Shown here: positions 6,060 through 7,395 of the stretch, piece by piece
How the letters are laid out: every line of letters starts with the position of its first letter
Numbering within the stretch: position 1 is the first letter of the stretch
NCBI GenBank assembly: GCA_017380955.1
Contig: JAFOCZ010000004.1
Location: 1 to 7,395, forward strand
From: Alistipes sp.
GTDB taxonomy: Bacteria; Bacteroidota; Bacteroidia; Bacteroidales; Rikenellaceae
Direction: 5' to 3'
DNA: 7,395 nt
Position numbers and translations under genes: made by a program
The notes under the pieces: model-generated
Told to the model about the DNA's origin: nothing
The model's input: the letters and a program-made list of their open reading frames with translations, nothing else
Databases searched by the model: none

Positions 6060-6905
6060 ATGAAATATATAGGAGCGCACGTTAGTGCATCAGGCGGCGT
6101 GGAGAACGCCATAAAAAATGCTAAGGATATAGGGGCAACAGCCTTTGCTCTCTTCACCAAGAATCAGCGCCAGTGGCTCGCCCCAGCGCTTACCGCGGAG
6201 CAGATAGCACTGTTCCGCACTATGATGAGCGAGGCGGGATATGAGGCAGGACAGGTGTTGCCACACGATAGTTACCTCATCAACCTCGGACACCCCGAGC
6301 AGGAGGGATTGCAGAAGTCACGCGAGTCATTCTTCGAGGAGATGCGTCGTTGTGAGTTGTTAGGTCTCGACCGCCTGAACTTCCACCCTGGCAGCCACCT
6401 CAAGAAGATTAGCGAGGAGGAGTCGTTGGACAGAATTGCCGAGTCTATAAATATGGCCTTGGAGCGCACCTCGGGTGTTATGGCGGTTATCGAGAACACG
6501 GCAGGTCAGGGCTCAAACCTCGGCTTTAAGTTTGAGCATCTCGCCTATATCATCGATAGGGTAGAGGACAAGAGCCGTGTGGGTGTCTGCCTCGATACTT
6601 GCCACTCCTTCGCTGCGGGCTACGACCTTCGCACCAAGGAGGCTCTGGACGCTACCTTTGCGGAGTTTGAGCGTATCGTGGGTTTCAAATACCTCAAGGG
6701 TATGCACCTCAACGATGCTATGAAGCCTCTTGGCAGCCGTGTAGACCGTCACGCGCCTCTTGGCGATGGCGAGATAGGCTGGGAGTGCTTCCGATATATT
6801 ATGAGTGACGAGCGTTTCGACAATATCCCCCTTATATTGGAGACTCCCGACGAGGAGCGTTGGGCTCAGGAGATTGCCCAACTGAAGAGTTTCGCAAACT
6901 TATAA
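6060..6905 (+). CDS. nfo: Endonuclease IV (deoxyribonuclease IV, AP endonuclease)
   Basis: A 281-residue cytosolic zinc enzyme of base-excision repair that cuts the backbone 5' of abasic sites and removes blocking 3' ends. It is complete and very close to E. coli Nfo (285 residues) along its whole length: MKYIGAHVSASGG, FALFTKNQRQW, LPHDSYLINLGHP, IENTAGQGSNLGF, DTCHSFAAGYDLRT and GMHLNDA. All nine metal ligands keep their E. coli numbers: His69, His109, Glu145, Asp179, His182, His216, Asp229, His231 and Glu261. The ATG at 6060 is chosen because it gives this exact register; a GTG at 6054 would only add two residues. It has its own upstream promoter, and the next gene starts 27 bases after its stop with no terminator between, so read-through is likely. 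Confidence 0.98.
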   Translation: MKYIGAHVSASGGVENAIKNAKDIGATAFALFTKNQRQWLAPALTAEQIALFRTMMSEAGYEAGQVLPHDSYLINLGHPEQEGLQKSRESFFEEMRRCELLGLDRLNFHPGSHLKKISEEESLDRIAESINMALERTSGVMAVIENTAGQGSNLGFKFEHLAYIIDRVEDKSRVGVCLDTCHSFAAGYDLRTKEALDATFAEFERIVGFKYLKGMHLNDAMKPLGSRVDRHAPLGDGEIGWECFRYIMSDERFDNIPLILETPDEERWAQEIAQLKSFANL

Positions 6906-6932
6906 GTATTTACAAATCAAAACTATAAGAGT

Positions 6933-7395
6933 ATGAGACGGATGTTTTTGATGGTCGTAGCACTCCTTGGTGCTGCGACGCTTAGCGCACAGGTAACAAT
7001 AGAGGCTCCCTATGCTGTAGGTGCCGACATATCGTGGTTGCAATGGCAGGAGGATAGCGGTGTGCGATTTTCGGATGGTGGTGTTGAGGGTGATGCCATC
7101 GCCATACTGCGTGACAACGGTATGAACTATATCCGTCTGCGTATCTTCGTAAACCCCAAGTCCGAACTCGGATATTCGCAGCGTGATGGCTATTGCGATT
7201 TGGAGCATACGCTCGTGATGGCAAAGCGCATCAAGGAGGCAGGTATGTACTTCTTGCTCGACTTCCACTACTCGGATAATTGGGCTGACCCTGCAAAGCA
7301 GATTATGCCTCAGGCGTGGCAGACATACTCCTACGACGAGGTGCGTGAGGCGTTGTACAACTACACACGCGATGTCCTCGTGGCGCTCGATAAGC
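6933..7395 (+). CDS. GH53 arabinogalactan endo-beta-1,4-galactanase (3'-truncated by window edge)
   Basis: The first 154 residues of a secreted or surface-attached glycoside hydrolase that cuts beta-1,4-galactan side chains of pectin. The frame is open to the window edge. Residues 1-19 are a signal peptide (MRRMFLMVVALLGAATLSA, then QVTIEAP); no lipobox Cys is present, so periplasmic or secreted placement is more likely than a lipoprotein. GH53 landmarks follow in order: GADISWLQWQEDSG (30-43), NYIRLRIFVNP (65-75), YCDLEHTLVMAKRIKEAGM (87-105), LLDFHYSDNWADPAKQ (108-123), QAW (127-129) and LYNYTRDVL (141-149). The two catalytic glutamates lie further on and are outside the window. The ATG at 6933 is 27 bases after nfo and follows ATAAGAGT, a weak ribosome-binding match. 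No SusC/SusD-type partner is visible. Confidence 0.93.
   Translation, partial: MRRMFLMVVALLGAATLSAQVTIEAPYAVGADISWLQWQEDSGVRFSDGGVEGDAIAILRDNGMNYIRLRIFVNPKSELGYSQRDGYCDLEHTLVMAKRIKEAGMYFLLDFHYSDNWADPAKQIMPQAWQTYSYDEVREALYNYTRDVLVALDK

Overview
The window looks like chromosomal DNA of a Bacteroidales bacterium, most likely a gut-type member of the Rikenellaceae/Alistipes or a related family. The evidence is: promoters of the Bacteroidetes type (TAnnTTTG -7 boxes) with little Shine-Dalgarno signal; a PG0541-family partner directly after an RND pump; a DUF3078 outer-membrane protein; and roughly balanced GC with heavy use of GAG and CGT codons. The genus is an inference; the phylum is well supported.

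Layout. Positions 1-2387 (+) hold the C-terminal two thirds of an HAE-1-type RND efflux permease, then a 97-residue PII-like protein of the PG0541 transporter-associated family, with a strong hairpin in the 56-bp gap. Positions 2388-2898 are a non-coding convergent gap rich in structure: a ~130-nt imperfect palindrome, two more hairpins (one followed by a T run), a ~113-bp inverted-repeat element that resembles a dispersed repeat, and a short 9-nt tandem repeat. Positions 2899-5925 (-) form a three-gene operon transcribed leftwards: DUF3078 outer-membrane beta-barrel protein, S41 C-terminal-processing protease anchored in the inner membrane, and a 73-residue single-span membrane protein with a very acidic tail. 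It ends in a clear rho-independent terminator. A divergent promoter region (5926-6059) separates it from nfo (endonuclease IV, complete, all nine metal ligands present) at 6060-6905 (+). A GH53 endo-beta-1,4-galactanase gene starts at 6933 (+) and runs off the right edge.

Functionally these are envelope and housekeeping genes: export through an RND pump with a possible small regulatory partner, periplasmic proteolysis linked with an outer-membrane protein, base-excision DNA repair, and plant galactan breakdown. I see no defence system, CRISPR array, integrase or intact mobile element. The points most worth a second look are the RND/PII-like pair with its intercistronic hairpin, the hairpin-dense convergent gap, the palindrome on the DUF3078 promoter, and the acidic mini-membrane protein attached to the protease operon.
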